From NCBI GenBank assembly GCA_004570425.1, contig SPQJ01000014.1:24408-88407 (forward strand): a stretch of DNA of 64,000 nt. The letters run 5' to 3'. A model generated the notes under the pieces. It saw only the letters and a list, made by a program, of their open reading frames with translations. It was not told the origin of the DNA and searched no databases. This document shows positions 16,389-28,488 of this stretch, piece after piece; positions within the stretch are counted from its first letter, which is position 1; every line of letters starts with the position of its first letter. The position numbers and the translations under genes are program-made. The DNA comes from Bacillus sp. AZ43 (lineage in GTDB: Bacteria > Actinomycetota > Actinomycetes > Mycobacteriales > Geodermatophilaceae).

Positions 16389-17499
16389 CGGGGCGCGGGG
16401 GCACGAAGCAACAACTCGCCGGGCAGTTGGTGCCCAGGCGCGGGAGCCCACCGGCGCGGCGCTCCTCCAGCAGCAGCCGGATCGACTCCACGAACGCCGG
16501 GTGCGTGCCCGCCGTCGCGGCCCGGGCGAACGCCAGCCCGAGCTCGGCGGCGGTCTCCTTGGCCTCGTTGTCGAGGTCCCAGATCACCTCGAGGTGGTCG
16601 CTGACGAAGCCCACCGGGAACAGGACGACGGCGGTCTCGCCCGCCGCGGCGAGCGTGCGCAGGTGGTCGTTGACGTCGGGCTCGAGCCACGGGACCGACG
16701 GCGGGCCGCTGCGGCTCTGCCAGACGAGGTCGAACGCGCGCCCCGGCGCGGCCTCGGCGACCACGCGCTCGGCGGCGGCGAGCAGCTCGGACTCGTAGGC
16801 GTGCCCGTCCGGGCCGGCGACGGCGGCCATGGAGTCGGGGATGCTGTGCGCGGTCGCGACCAGGCGGGCGGTGTCGCGCACCTCGGCCGGCAGCGAGGCG
16901 ATCGCGGCGGCGAGCGCCTCGGCGTTGGCGGCGATGAAGCCGGGCGTGTCGAAGTAGTGGGGCAGCTTCTCCGCCGTCGGGCCGCCGCCGTAGGAGACCC
17001 GGGCACGGGCGATGTCCTCGTGGTACTGCCGGCAGCCGGAGAACGAGGCGTAGGCCGACGTCGGGAAGACGTAGACGTGCTCGATGCCGTCCTCGGCGAG
17101 CCGGGCCCAGGTGTCCTCGACGTAGGGCTCCCAGTTGCGGTTGCCCCAGTAGACCGGCAGGTCGGCGCCCGCGGCGGCCAGCTCCTTCTCGAGGGCCGCG
17201 ATCAGCGCCTTGTTCTGGTCGTTGATCGGGCTGACGCCGCCGAAGTGGTGGTAGTGCTCGGCGACCTCCTCGAGCCGCTCGCGGGGGATGCCGCGACCGC
17301 GGGTGACGTTCTCGAGGAACGGCATGACGTCGTCGGGGCCCTCGGGCCCGCCGAACGAGAGGACCAGCAGGGCCTCCCGCCGTCCGGCCGGCGCGGGCTC
17401 GGACGACGGCTCCGCGCCGCCGTTGTTGCGGACGGCGAGCGACGGGTCCTCGTCGGGGCGCTGTCCTGCGGGGGTGATGTCGACGGTTGCGCGTGGCAC
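16378..17499 (-). CDS. hemH: Ferrochelatase (coproporphyrin ferrochelatase type)
   Basis: Inserts Fe2+ into the porphyrin. In actinobacteria this family (HemH/CpfC) uses coproporphyrin III. A 35-residue Pro/Asp-rich extension precedes the chelatase fold (LLVLSFGGPEGPDDVMPFLENVTRGRGIP). The active-site His lies in ATAHSIPDSMA, with the conserved acidic region DHLEVIWDLDNEA. The C-terminus NCPASCC supplies cysteines for the [2Fe-2S] cluster found in actinobacterial enzymes. The GTG start follows an A/G-rich site. It is the last gene of the fabG-inhA-hemH operon, matching mycobacterial fabG1-inhA-hemZ. Its stop lies in the terminator palindrome. Confidence 0.96.
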   Translation of the reverse strand: MPRATVDITPAGQRPDEDPSLAVRNNGGAEPSSEPAPAGRREALLVLSFGGPEGPDDVMPFLENVTRGRGIPRERLEEVAEHYHHFGGVSPINDQNKALIAALEKELAAAGADLPVYWGNRNWEPYVEDTWARLAEDGIEHVYVFPTSAYASFSGCRQYHEDIARARVSYGGGPTAEKLPHYFDTPGFIAANAEALAAAIASLPAEVRDTARLVATAHSIPDSMAAVAGPDGHAYESELLAAAERVVAEAAPGRAFDLVWQSRSGPPSVPWLEPDVNDHLRTLAAAGETAVVLFPVGFVSDHLEVIWDLDNEAKETAAELGLAFARAATAGTHPAFVESIRLLLEERRAGGLPRLGTNCPASCCFVPPRPARS

Positions 17500-17536
17500 A
17501 GCTGTTCTTCTCTTCTCTTGTTGCGAACGGATGCGG

Positions 17537-18309
17537 TCACACGCCGACGGCGTGGAACCCTCCGTCGACGTGCACGATCTCGCCGGTGGTCGCGGGGAAC
17601 CAGTCCGAGAGCAGGGCGACGACGGCCTTGCCGGCGGGCTCGGTGTCGGTGACCGACCAGCCCAGCGGGGCGCGCCCCTCCCAGGCCTCCTCGAACTGGG
17701 CGGAGCCGGGGATGGACTTCATGGCCATGCTGCGCAGCGGCCCGGCGGCGACGATGTTCGACCGCACACCCTCGGGGCCGAGCTCGCGGGCGACGTACCG
17801 GCTGACCGACTCCAGCGCCGCCTTGGCCGCTCCCATCCAGCCGTACACCGGCCACGCGACGGAGGCGTCGAAGGTCAGGCCGACGACGGACGACGGGTTG
17901 GCCAGCAGCGGGCGGCAGGCCTGGGTGAGCGAGGCGTAGGACCACGACGACACCTGGAACGCCGTCGCCGCGTGCTCCCAGGCGACCTCGGGGAAGCCCT
18001 CCCCCATCGCCTCCTGGGGCGCGAAGCCGATCGAGTGGACGACGCCGTCGAGCGAGTCGAAGCCCTGCTCGCGCAGCCGGTCGGCCAGCGTGCCGAGGTG
18101 CTCGGTGTTCGTGACGTCGAGCTCGACGACGGCGGCCGCCTGCGGCAGCCGCTTGGCGATCCGCTGGCACAGCGAGAGCGCCCGGCCGAAGTTGGACAGG
18201 ACGACGGTGGCGCCCTGCTCCTGCGCGATCCGGGCGGTGGCGAACGCGATGGACGCCTCCGTCAGGACGCCGGTGACGAGGACCTTCTTGCCCTCGAGGA
18301 TGCCGCTCA

Positions 18310-18310
<1 letters not shown>
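17537..18310 (-). CDS. inhA: Enoyl-ACP reductase (InhA/FabI)
   Basis: NADH-dependent reductase of the last step in type II fatty-acid elongation. A 257-residue SDR protein with the InhA-type cofactor loop (GKKVLVTGVLTEASIAFATA), VHSIGFAP (Ser93 at the place of InhA Ser94), and the catalytic Tyr156 and Lys163 in WPVYGWMGAAKAALES. It ends in the usual HVDGGFHAVGV. The ATG overlaps the fabG stop by one base (TGATG). As in mycobacteria it sits between fabG and ferrochelatase. Whether this organism makes mycolic acids cannot be judged here; a normal fatty-acid role suffices. Confidence 0.96.
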
Positions 18311-19056
<746 letters not shown>

Positions 19057-19122
19057 CTAGTCGCTGCGCGCAGGTCACACCGCCTACCGGCGAGTACGTG
19101 ATCACTGCCTCACGCGACCGGG

Positions 19123-21565
<2,443 letters not shown>

Positions 21566-21610
21566 GACGCGGAACCGTAGCTCCTTCCACCTCAACGTAT
21601 AGCGCGCCCC

Positions 21611-21630
21611 GGGGCTTGCGGCAAGACCCC
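21611..21630. promoter_or_regulatory. Rifamycin-associated element (RAE) upstream of helR
   Basis: GGGGCTTGCGGCAAGACCCC fits, at every fixed base, the RAE consensus that I recall as GGGGCTTGCG-N-CAAG-N-CCCC. That element makes rifamycin-resistance genes inducible in actinomycetes. It lies 62 bases before the helR ATG and 8 bases after a possible -10 (TATAGC, 21598-21603), so it would cover the transcription start. The inner CTTGC/GCAAG arms make it palindromic. Confidence 0.85.
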
Positions 21631-21692
21631 GGTCGTCCCGAACAATCGCCGACCGCGCCGGAGCGACCGGGCGGCGGGAACGGGAGCAGCGC

Positions 21693-23846
21693 ATGCATGG
21701 CACCACCTCGGCGGGCGTCTTCGCCCTGCCCGACCACCTCGCGGCCAAGGCCGACCCTGCGCTGATCGGCGACGACGAGGCGCACTTCGCCGCCGTCGCG
21801 GCGAGCCTCGCGGACTCGATCGCCGGGCTGTCCGGACGCCTCCACGCCGAGCGCACCGCGGCCGGCGGCACCGGGCAGGAGGCGCTGGACCGGGACCTCG
21901 AGGTCCACCGGCTGACCGGGCGGTTGCGCACCCTGCGCCGCTTCGGCCTGGATCTGTGCCTGGGACGCATCGTCCGGGCCGGCGACGCCGAGCCGGTGTA
22001 CGTCGGGCGGCTCGGCCTCACCGACGACGCGGGACGCCGGCTGCTGGTCGACTGGCGCTCCCCGGCCGCCGAGCCGTTCTTCGCCGCGACCCACGCCGAC
22101 CCCATGGGACTCGTGAGCCGGCGCCGGTACCGCTGGACCCGCGGCCGCATCACCGACTACTGGGACGAGGTGTTCGACGCCGAGGGCCTCGCGGGGCACG
22201 CCGCCCTCGACGACCAGTCCGCGTTCCTCGCCGGCCTGGGCACCAGCCGGTCCGAGCGGATGCGCGACGTCCTCGGCACCATCCAGGCCGACCAGCACGC
22301 GATCATCCGTGCGGGCTCGCGGGGCGCCCTCGTGGTCGACGGCGGACCGGGCACCGGCAAGACGGTCGTCGCGCTGCACCGCACCGCCCACCTCCTGTAC
22401 GCCGAGCCGGAGCTGGCCTCCCGGGGCGGCGTGCTGTTCGTCGGCCCCCACGAGCCCTACCTCGCCTACGTCTCCGACGTGCTCCCCGGCCTCGGGGAGG
22501 AGGGGGTGCGGACCTGCACGCTGCGCGACCTCGTGCCGGAGGGGGCGACGGCGCGGATCGAGCCGGATCCGGAGGTGGCCCGGCTCAAGTCGTCGGCGGA
22601 CCTGGTGCGCGCGATCGAGGCCGCCGTCCGGTTCTACGAGGAGCCACCGACGAGGCCGGTCACCGTCGCCACGCAGCGGGCCGACGTCCGGCTGACCGCC
22701 GACGACTGGGCCGACGCGTTCCGCGCCCCCGACCCCGGCACCCCGCACAACGAGGCCCGCGACGAGGTCTGGGAGGAGCTGGTCGCGATCCTCGTGGACA
22801 AGCACCCCGCGGACGACGACGTCCCCGACGACGAGGTGCGCGCCGAGCTCCTGGAGAACGACGAGCTGCGGACGGCGTTCACCCGCGCGTGGCCGCTGCT
22901 CGATGCGGCCGACGTCGTGGCGGACCTGTGGTCGGTGCCGGCCTACCTGCGGATGTGCGCTCCCTGGCTGGGCCCCGACGAGGTCCGCGTACTGCAGCGC
23001 GCCGATCCCCGGGCGTGGACGGTGTCCGACCTGCCGCTCCTGGACGCCGCCCGGCGGCGGCTCGGCGACCCGGAGGCCTCGCGTCACGGGCGGCGCCGGC
23101 GGGCCGCCGTCGCCGCCGAGCGCGCGCGCATGGCCGACGTCATCGCCGATCTCGTCGCCACCGACGACTCCGAGCTGAAGCTGATGACGACGCTGCGGCA
23201 CGGCGACCTGCAGGACGCCCTCGTCGACGACGCGGCGCTGCCGAGCGCCGCCCCCGACGTGCTCGCCGGTCCGTTCGCGCACGTCGTGGTGGACGAGGCG
23301 CAGGAGCTGACCGACGCCGAGTGGCAGATGCTGCTGCTCCGCTGCCCGTCGAGGAGCTTCACGATCGTCGGGGACCGCGCGCAGGCCCGGCACGGCTTCC
23401 CCGAGTCGTGGCGGGAGCGGCTGCAACGGGTGGGACTGGGCGACGTGCAGCTCGCGTCGCTGACCATCAACTACCGGACGCCGGAGGAGGTCATGGCCGA
23501 GGCCGAGCCGGTGATCCGGGCGGCGCTGCCGGACGCGAACGTGCCGACGTCGGTGCGCAGCAGCGGCGTCCCGGTGCACCACGGGTCCACGTCCGAGCTC
23601 GCGTCGGTGCTGGAGGGCTGGCTCGACCAGCACGCCGAGGGCACCGCCTGCGTCATCGGCGACGCGACCTTCGCGCCGACCGACCGCGTCCGTTCGCTGA
23701 CCCCGTCGCTGGCGAAGGGCCTGGAGTTCGACCTCGTCGTCCTCGTCGACCCCGACGCGTTCGGCACCGGCACCGAGGGCGCCGTCGACCGCTACGTCGC
23801 GATGACGCGGGCGACCCAGCGGCTCGTCGTCCTGACCAGCAGCTGA
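21693..23846 (+). CDS. helR: HelR/HelD-type RNA polymerase-associated helicase-like protein
   Basis: UvrD/Rep-like superfamily 1 ATPase of 717 residues that, in studied relatives, displaces rifamycin and recycles stalled RNA polymerase. An N-terminal coiled-coil arm (residues 20-85, DDEAHFAAVAASLADSIAGL) would enter the polymerase channel. VDWRSPAAEPFF is a family signature. Walker A is GGPGTGKT near residue 220, Walker B is VVDEAQELTD near 535, with INYRTPEEV and YVAMTRATQRLVVL as late motifs. The rifamycin-associated element upstream supports HelR rather than housekeeping HelD. Start ATG follows GGGAG. It stops 3 bases before the convergent SNF2 gene's stop. Drug protection is inferred. Confidence 0.93.
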   Translation: MHGTTSAGVFALPDHLAAKADPALIGDDEAHFAAVAASLADSIAGLSGRLHAERTAAGGTGQEALDRDLEVHRLTGRLRTLRRFGLDLCLGRIVRAGDAEPVYVGRLGLTDDAGRRLLVDWRSPAAEPFFAATHADPMGLVSRRRYRWTRGRITDYWDEVFDAEGLAGHAALDDQSAFLAGLGTSRSERMRDVLGTIQADQHAIIRAGSRGALVVDGGPGTGKTVVALHRTAHLLYAEPELASRGGVLFVGPHEPYLAYVSDVLPGLGEEGVRTCTLRDLVPEGATARIEPDPEVARLKSSADLVRAIEAAVRFYEEPPTRPVTVATQRADVRLTADDWADAFRAPDPGTPHNEARDEVWEELVAILVDKHPADDDVPDDEVRAELLENDELRTAFTRAWPLLDAADVVADLWSVPAYLRMCAPWLGPDEVRVLQRADPRAWTVSDLPLLDAARRRLGDPEASRHGRRRRAAVAAERARMADVIADLVATDDSELKLMTTLRHGDLQDALVDDAALPSAAPDVLAGPFAHVVVDEAQELTDAEWQMLLLRCPSRSFTIVGDRAQARHGFPESWRERLQRVGLGDVQLASLTINYRTPEEVMAEAEPVIRAALPDANVPTSVRSSGVPVHHGSTSELASVLEGWLDQHAEGTACVIGDATFAPTDRVRSLTPSLAKGLEFDLVVLVDPDAFGTGTEGAVDRYVAMTRATQRLVVLTSS

Positions 23847-23849
23847 GCG

Positions 23850-26000
23850 TCAGGCGGCCTGCTGCTCGGACAGGGCGTCGGTGAGCAGCGCGACCAGCGC
23901 CTCGAGCTGGACGTCGGCGGACGACTGCACCTCCTCGTCCGAGCCGTCGAGCGCGCGGGCGGCCAGGCCGGCCTTGCTGTCGATCAGCTCGGCGATGCGG
24001 GAGTCGAGGGTCTGCGCGGCGAGGATCCGCCAGGCGGTGACCGGCTCGGTCTGCCCGATGCGGTGGCTGCGGTCGATCGCCTGCGTCTGCTCGGCGTCGG
24101 TCCAGGAGAGCTCCGCGAGCACGATGTTGGACGCGACCTGCAGGTTGAGGCCGACGCCCGCGGCGGTCAGGGAGCAGACCGCGACGGCGACGTCCGGGTC
24201 CTTCACGAACGCGTCGATGTGCCGCTGCCGCACCGACGGCGTCTGGTCGCCGCGGATCGACGAGTACCGGACGCCGAGCTTGGTGAACGTCTCCTCGGCG
24301 GCGTCCATGACGTCGACGTGCTTGGCGAAGAAGACCACCTTGCCGGCGCTGCGGGCGAGCTGCGCGGCGTAGTCGGCGGCGAGACCGGCCTTCGCCTGGC
24401 CGATGCGCCGCATCATGCTGAAGACGTTCTCGCCGCTGGTCTTCGTGCTGGTGTCCTTGAGCTCCCAGCCGGCCACCTTGCGGACGAGCGCGTGGTCGAT
24501 GCCCACGACCTCGGTGGCGGACTCCCGGGCGGCGAGGGCGCTCTCGTACCGCTTGACCAGACGGCGGGCGAGCTCGCGCTCGGCGGCGCGGATCGAGCGG
24601 CCGGCCGCGCTGTCGAGCTCGACGGGGAGGTCGGCGATGCGGCGGGCGGGGATGTCGGCGGCGACGTCGACCTTGCGGCGGCGGACGATGCCCATGTCGA
24701 TCACGCACTGGCGGGCCGCCGGGTAGAAGCCCGGGTCGGCGGGCGTGAGACCGGTGTCCTCCAGCCGCTGCATCAGCTCGCCGAGCGGCTTCTCGTCGTC
24801 GATCCACCCGAGGAACTGCCAGATGGCGCGGAAGTCGTCGATGTCGTTGATCAGCGGGGTGCCGGTCAGCGCCATCAGCAGCGGCCGGCCGATGCGGGTG
24901 CGGATGCGCTCCGAGAGCTCCAGGACGTGCTGCGACCGCTGCGAGGTCTTGTTCTTGATGAAGTGCGCCTCGTCGACGACCATGCCGCGGAACCCGAAGT
25001 CGCCGATCCAGCCGACGTGCCGGTCGAGCACCTCGTAGTTGACGACGACGATGTCGGCGAAGGCGTCGATCGTCTCGCCGTTGCCCTGGATGACGGTGGC
25101 CGGGCGGTGCGGGACCCAGCGGCCGGCCTCGCGGGCCCAGTTGGTCTTGACGACGTTCGGCACGACCACGAGCAGCGGGAATGCCTGCGCCGCCTCGGCC
25201 GCCAGCAGCGACTGGGCGGTCTTGCCCAGGCCCGGCTCGTCGGCGAGCAGGAAGGTCCGGTGCCCGGCGGCGGCCGCGGCGACCAGCTGCGCCTGGTGGG
25301 GCATGAGCTCGAGCCCGGCCGGGACGCTCCAGGGCGCCGGGGTGGGGAGGTCCATGCACGCGGGGGCGCCGCCGCCGGCGCGCTCGAAGGAGGTGAACAG
25401 CGGGTCGAGCAGCTCCCACCCGGCCAGCCGTCGCGGGCGGGTGACGGCCGGGCGGGCCGCGGAGAAGTCGGGAGCGAGGAACGGGTTGGCCAGCTGGCGG
25501 GAGATGACCGACTGCGGCACGACCTGGCGTTCGGGCGCGGCGGGCGCGACGAAGGCGGCCGGCTCGGGCGGTGCCGTCTCCTCCTCCGGCGCCGCCTCGA
25601 TGCCGACGGCGCCGAGCATCTCCCGCCGGATCGCCCGGGCGGACTCGGAGACGACGGCGTCGTCGGCGAGCAGCCCGTAGAGCGCGGAGTCGCGGACGGC
25701 GGTGGTGGCGAGGATGGTGGCGATGCCGTCGAGCCGCTTGAGCTGCTCGGACCGGCGGGACTCGCTGCCGGCCCTGTCGGCCTGCACGCGGGCGCGCTCC
25801 TCGCGGAGCAGCAGGGCGATGGCCTGGAACTCCGCGCGCACGGACGGCGTGACGCGGCCGCGCTGGACGGCGCCCTCGACCTCGCGCACGGCGCGGGCGA
25901 GGACGGCGATCAGGTCGTCGCCCTCGCGGACCCGCCGGGACCGCTGGCCTCGCGGGGCCTCACGGCGCGCGCCGGTCGAGCGTCGGCCTCGTCCTGCCAC
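23850..26000 (-). CDS. SNF2-family DNA-dependent ATPase/helicase
   Basis: Swi2/Snf2 ATPase of 716 residues, probably remodelling protein-DNA or branched DNA. The N-terminal 230 residues are helical and unassigned (VRAEFQAIALLLREERARVQ, then a Pro/Glu-rich linker). The motor follows: MPHQAQLVAAAAAG, Walker A LADEPGLGKT near residue 255, DEAH-type VVDEAHFIKNK, LTGTPLIND (motif III), and in the second lobe KVVFFAKHVDVMD, SLTAAGVGLNLQ and QAIDRSHRIGQT (motif VI). The GTG at 26000 has GGAGGAGGAG just upstream; the frame stays open further but reads as non-coding. It resembles SMARCAL1-like bacterial proteins; the substrate is unknown. Confidence 0.9.
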   Translation of the reverse strand: MAGRGRRSTGARREAPRGQRSRRVREGDDLIAVLARAVREVEGAVQRGRVTPSVRAEFQAIALLLREERARVQADRAGSESRRSEQLKRLDGIATILATTAVRDSALYGLLADDAVVSESARAIRREMLGAVGIEAAPEEETAPPEPAAFVAPAAPERQVVPQSVISRQLANPFLAPDFSAARPAVTRPRRLAGWELLDPLFTSFERAGGGAPACMDLPTPAPWSVPAGLELMPHQAQLVAAAAAGHRTFLLADEPGLGKTAQSLLAAEAAQAFPLLVVVPNVVKTNWAREAGRWVPHRPATVIQGNGETIDAFADIVVVNYEVLDRHVGWIGDFGFRGMVVDEAHFIKNKTSQRSQHVLELSERIRTRIGRPLLMALTGTPLINDIDDFRAIWQFLGWIDDEKPLGELMQRLEDTGLTPADPGFYPAARQCVIDMGIVRRRKVDVAADIPARRIADLPVELDSAAGRSIRAAERELARRLVKRYESALAARESATEVVGIDHALVRKVAGWELKDTSTKTSGENVFSMMRRIGQAKAGLAADYAAQLARSAGKVVFFAKHVDVMDAAEETFTKLGVRYSSIRGDQTPSVRQRHIDAFVKDPDVAVAVCSLTAAGVGLNLQVASNIVLAELSWTDAEQTQAIDRSHRIGQTEPVTAWRILAAQTLDSRIAELIDSKAGLAARALDGSDEEVQSSADVQLEALVALLTDALSEQQAA

Positions 26001-26518
26001 GTACTCCTCCTCCACTGCCCTGCACCGCCCCGGCGGAACGCCGTGAACGACGGAGAACCCGCGCGAGCGGGTGAGAGCCGATCCCGCGGGTCTGCGGGAG
26101 CTCGACGTCTCCGGACCGGACGGCCGGCTCCCGCAGGAACGACGGCCGCTGATCGATCTGGCCCCACGGCACAGCCGAAGTCGTCGCCAGAGGAACGGCG
26201 CGGGCCTGGGCCGATGCTGTGTCGAGCGTAACGCCTGCCGGCCCGCGGGACTCCGCAGGCCATGACCGGGAAACCCCGCCACGGACGGCCTTGTTCCGCG
26301 CAGCTCTCCCGGGCGTCCCGTGCATGGCCTGTCACCACGCGGTCCGCAACGGTCGCGGCGGGCGCACGGGCAACATCTGACGAACCGGACCAGTCCGTCT
26401 CATCCGTCTCGGCCTCTCGCGGCGCGCGCTCGGGCACTTACGGTCAGTACCGACAGAGACGCAGCACGTAGCCGCCCGTCGCAGACGGACGCGCATCCGC
26501 CCACCGAGAGGAATCGAC
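26001..26518. other. Intergenic gap without a recognised gene
   Basis: 518 bases between two divergent genes. Open frames here have poor codon bias and no ribosome sites. A GAGAGGAA site at the right end serves the HTH gene. Several short palindromes occur, for example around gagcgggtgagagccgatcccgc, but nothing assignable. It probably holds the promoters of both flanking genes. Confidence 0.6.
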
Positions 26519-26866
26519 GTGTCCCTTCCCCAGCGCTCCGCCGCCCCCACCCTCACCCGCCCGGTCGCCTACGGCCAGCGCCCCATCCCCCGGCCGGCCA
26601 TGCCCGCTGGCTACCCGGCCGCCCGCCTCGCGCCCGGCGCCCGCCCGCAGCCCGCCGTCGCCCCGGTGGCCCAGCGCCCGGCCCCGCGCCAGGTCGCCTT
26701 CCTCACCGTCGCCGAGGTCGCGGCGATCATGCGCGTCTCGAAGATGACGGTGTACCGCCTCGTCCACGGCGGCGAGCTGTCCGCCGTCCGCGTCGGCCGC
26801 TCCTTCCGCGTGCCCGAGCCGGCCGTCCGCGCCTACCTGTCCGAGGCCCGCACCGACGTCGCCTGA
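26519..26866 (+). CDS. Small excisionase-family (MerR-like) HTH protein, Rv0500A type
   Basis: DNA-binding protein of 115 residues. The first 58 are Pro/Ala/Arg-rich and probably disordered. Residues 59-110 are a winged HTH: FLTVAEVAAIMRVSKMTVYRLVHGGELSAVRVGRSFRVPEPAVRAYL. This block is nearly identical, from memory, to mycobacterial Rv0500A-type regulators and is related to BldC and phage excisionases. The GTG start has GAGAGGAA upstream. No integrase or att site is near, so a chromosomal regulator is more likely than a mobile-element excisionase. Confidence 0.88.
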   Translation: MSLPQRSAAPTLTRPVAYGQRPIPRPAMPAGYPAARLAPGARPQPAVAPVAQRPAPRQVAFLTVAEVAAIMRVSKMTVYRLVHGGELSAVRVGRSFRVPEPAVRAYLSEARTDVA

Positions 26867-26911
26867 GCCCGCCGACCCCTGGGGCGCGGCAGCCGACCCG
26901 GCTGCGGAGCC

Positions 26912-27277
26912 TCAGGCCGGGGCCTCCTGGAACGCGCGCACCTCGATCCGGGCTCCGAGCGCCTTGGACGCCTTCGCGGCCCAGGCGACGGCCGCCTCCT
27001 GATCCGGCGCATCGATCACCCAGAGACCACCGAGGTACTCCGGCGCCTGCGTGTACGGCCCGTCGGTGAGGGCCACGGCGTCACCCGTGTGGTCGACGGT
27101 GACCGCCGTCGACGGCGGGTGGAGCCCACCCGCGAAGACCAGCGCCCCGGACCCGGTGAGCTCCTCGATGAACGCGCCGGCCGCGGCCATGACGGCCTCC
27201 AGCTCCGCGGGATCCATCGTCGCCATCGTGGGCTCCTCGGCCGAGTCGTGCGGCATGGAGAGCAGGTACTGCGTCAC
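26912..27277 (-). CDS. YCII-related (DGPF-type) protein
   Basis: 121-residue ferredoxin-like-fold protein of the YCII/DGPF family, function generally unknown. It opens TQYLLSMPHDS. The DGPY segment (TDGPYTQAPEYLGGLWVIDAPDQEAAVAWA) is the usual family hallmark, and the C-terminus RIEVRAFQEAPA is typical. The GTG at 27277 has GGAGG six bases upstream, which decides this start over inner ones. In actinobacteria such genes often neighbour ECF sigma factors, but none is present. It is convergent with the small HTH gene. Confidence 0.85.
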   Translation of the reverse strand: MTQYLLSMPHDSAEEPTMATMDPAELEAVMAAAGAFIEELTGSGALVFAGGLHPPSTAVTVDHTGDAVALTDGPYTQAPEYLGGLWVIDAPDQEAAVAWAAKASKALGARIEVRAFQEAPA

Positions 27278-27484
27278 GGCGGACCTCCGACGTCGTGCGA
27301 CGGCTCGTCCGGCCGCGCTACCAGCAGATGACCCGGTCCGCTGCCCGAACTCATCGGCCGGTGCCGGTCCTCGGCCGCGTCGGCGACCAGCCACAGTCGC
27401 CCCGGCACCCACTCTCCAGCGACATCGGAAGCGCCACAGCACCCGTCCCTCGACGGCGCCTGCCGGAGCGCGCTGCGCAGCACC

Positions 27485-27490
27485 TAGCCT
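27485..27490 (+). promoter_or_regulatory. Probable -10 of leaderless quinone oxidoreductase transcript
   Basis: TAGCCT lies 7 bases before the ATG at 27498, with no ribosome site between. The same hexamer and similar spacing occur at 14863. Confidence 0.5.
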
Positions 27491-27497
27491 CCACCTC

Positions 27498-28469
27498 ATG
27501 CGCGCTGTGCAGATCACCCGTTTCGGCGGCCCCGAGGTCCTGGACATCGTCGACGTCCCCGAGCCCGAGGCGGGTGACGGCCAGAAGCTCTACGACGTCT
27601 CCACCGCCGGCATCAACTACGCCGACACCCACCAGATCGAGAACTCCTACCTCGCTGCGCAGCAGCTGCCGCTGATCCCCGGCGCGGAGTTCGTCGGCAC
27701 CCCCGTCGGTGGCGGGCAGCGGGTCGTCGGGCTGCTCGACGGCGGCGGGTACGCGGAGAAGGTCGTCGCTCACGACGCCCTCACCTGGGCGGTGCCCGAC
27801 GGGGTCAGCGACGAGCAGGCGCTGGCGGTCGTCCTGCAGGGCTCGACCGCGTGGCACCTGCTGCGCACCAGCGCGCACCTGGCCGAGGGCGAGACCGTCG
27901 TCGTCATCGCCGGTGCGGGTGGGGTCGGCTCGCTCGCCGTCCAACTGGCCAAGCGCTGGGGTGCCGGCCGGGTCATCGCCACCGCCTCCAGCCCGGAGAA
28001 GCGCGCCGTGGCCGAGGAGCTCGGCGCGGACGCGACCGTCGACCCGGCGCTCGCCGACGACGACCCGAAGCAGTTCACCGGCGCGCTCCGGGAGGCCAAC
28101 GGCGGCAAGCCGGTCGACATCGTGCTCGAGATGACCGGCGGGAACGTCTTCTCCGGCTCGCTCTCGGCGCTGGCCCCGTTCGGCCGGCTGGTCACCTACG
28201 GCATGGCCGCGCGGCAGGGGACGCCGTCGGTCCCGCCGGGGATGCTCATGCAGAAGAGCCGCGCCGTCATCGGTTTCTGGCTGGCCCACTGCATGAGCCG
28301 CCCGCGGATGATGGACGCCGCGATGCACGACCTGCTGCCGATGGTGGCCGACGGCTCGCTGCGGCCGGTGGTCGGAGGCCGCTACCCGATGTCCGCCGTC
28401 CGAGAGGCGCACCAGGACCTGCTCGCCCGCCGCACCACCGGCAAGCTCGTCCTCGACCCCGGCCGCTGA
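27498..28469 (+). CDS. Zinc-independent quinone oxidoreductase (MDR family)
   Basis: NADPH-dependent medium-chain oxidoreductase of 323 residues. N-terminal GroES-like domain (MRAVQITRFGGPEVLDIVDVPEP, then TAGINYADTHQIENSY and IPGAEFVGTPVG) lacks the zinc-binding cysteines. The Rossmann domain has VIAGAGGVGSLAVQLAKRWGAGRVIATASS, a variant of the quinone reductase loop. It ends TTGKLVLDPGR. The substrate is unknown; related proteins reduce quinones or enones. A second, distant paralogue is at 46184-47188. Appears leaderless. Convergent with the ArsR gene. Confidence 0.9.
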   Translation: MRAVQITRFGGPEVLDIVDVPEPEAGDGQKLYDVSTAGINYADTHQIENSYLAAQQLPLIPGAEFVGTPVGGGQRVVGLLDGGGYAEKVVAHDALTWAVPDGVSDEQALAVVLQGSTAWHLLRTSAHLAEGETVVVIAGAGGVGSLAVQLAKRWGAGRVIATASSPEKRAVAEELGADATVDPALADDDPKQFTGALREANGGKPVDIVLEMTGGNVFSGSLSALAPFGRLVTYGMAARQGTPSVPPGMLMQKSRAVIGFWLAHCMSRPRMMDAAMHDLLPMVADGSLRPVVGGRYPMSAVREAHQDLLARRTTGKLVLDPGR

Positions 28470-28488
28470 CCCACCCGACCGGCGGCGA

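Noticed and set aside
24063..26231. 722-residue plus-strand open frame opposite the SNF2 gene
   Set aside because: Composition is repetitive Gly/Asp/Val/Arg typical of antisense frames in high-GC DNA; the minus strand carries all SNF2 motifs.
26519..26866. Excisionase-like HTH as sign of an integrated mobile element
   Set aside because: No integrase, att repeat, tRNA or phage gene nearby; the domain matches the chromosomal Rv0500A/BldC-like group.
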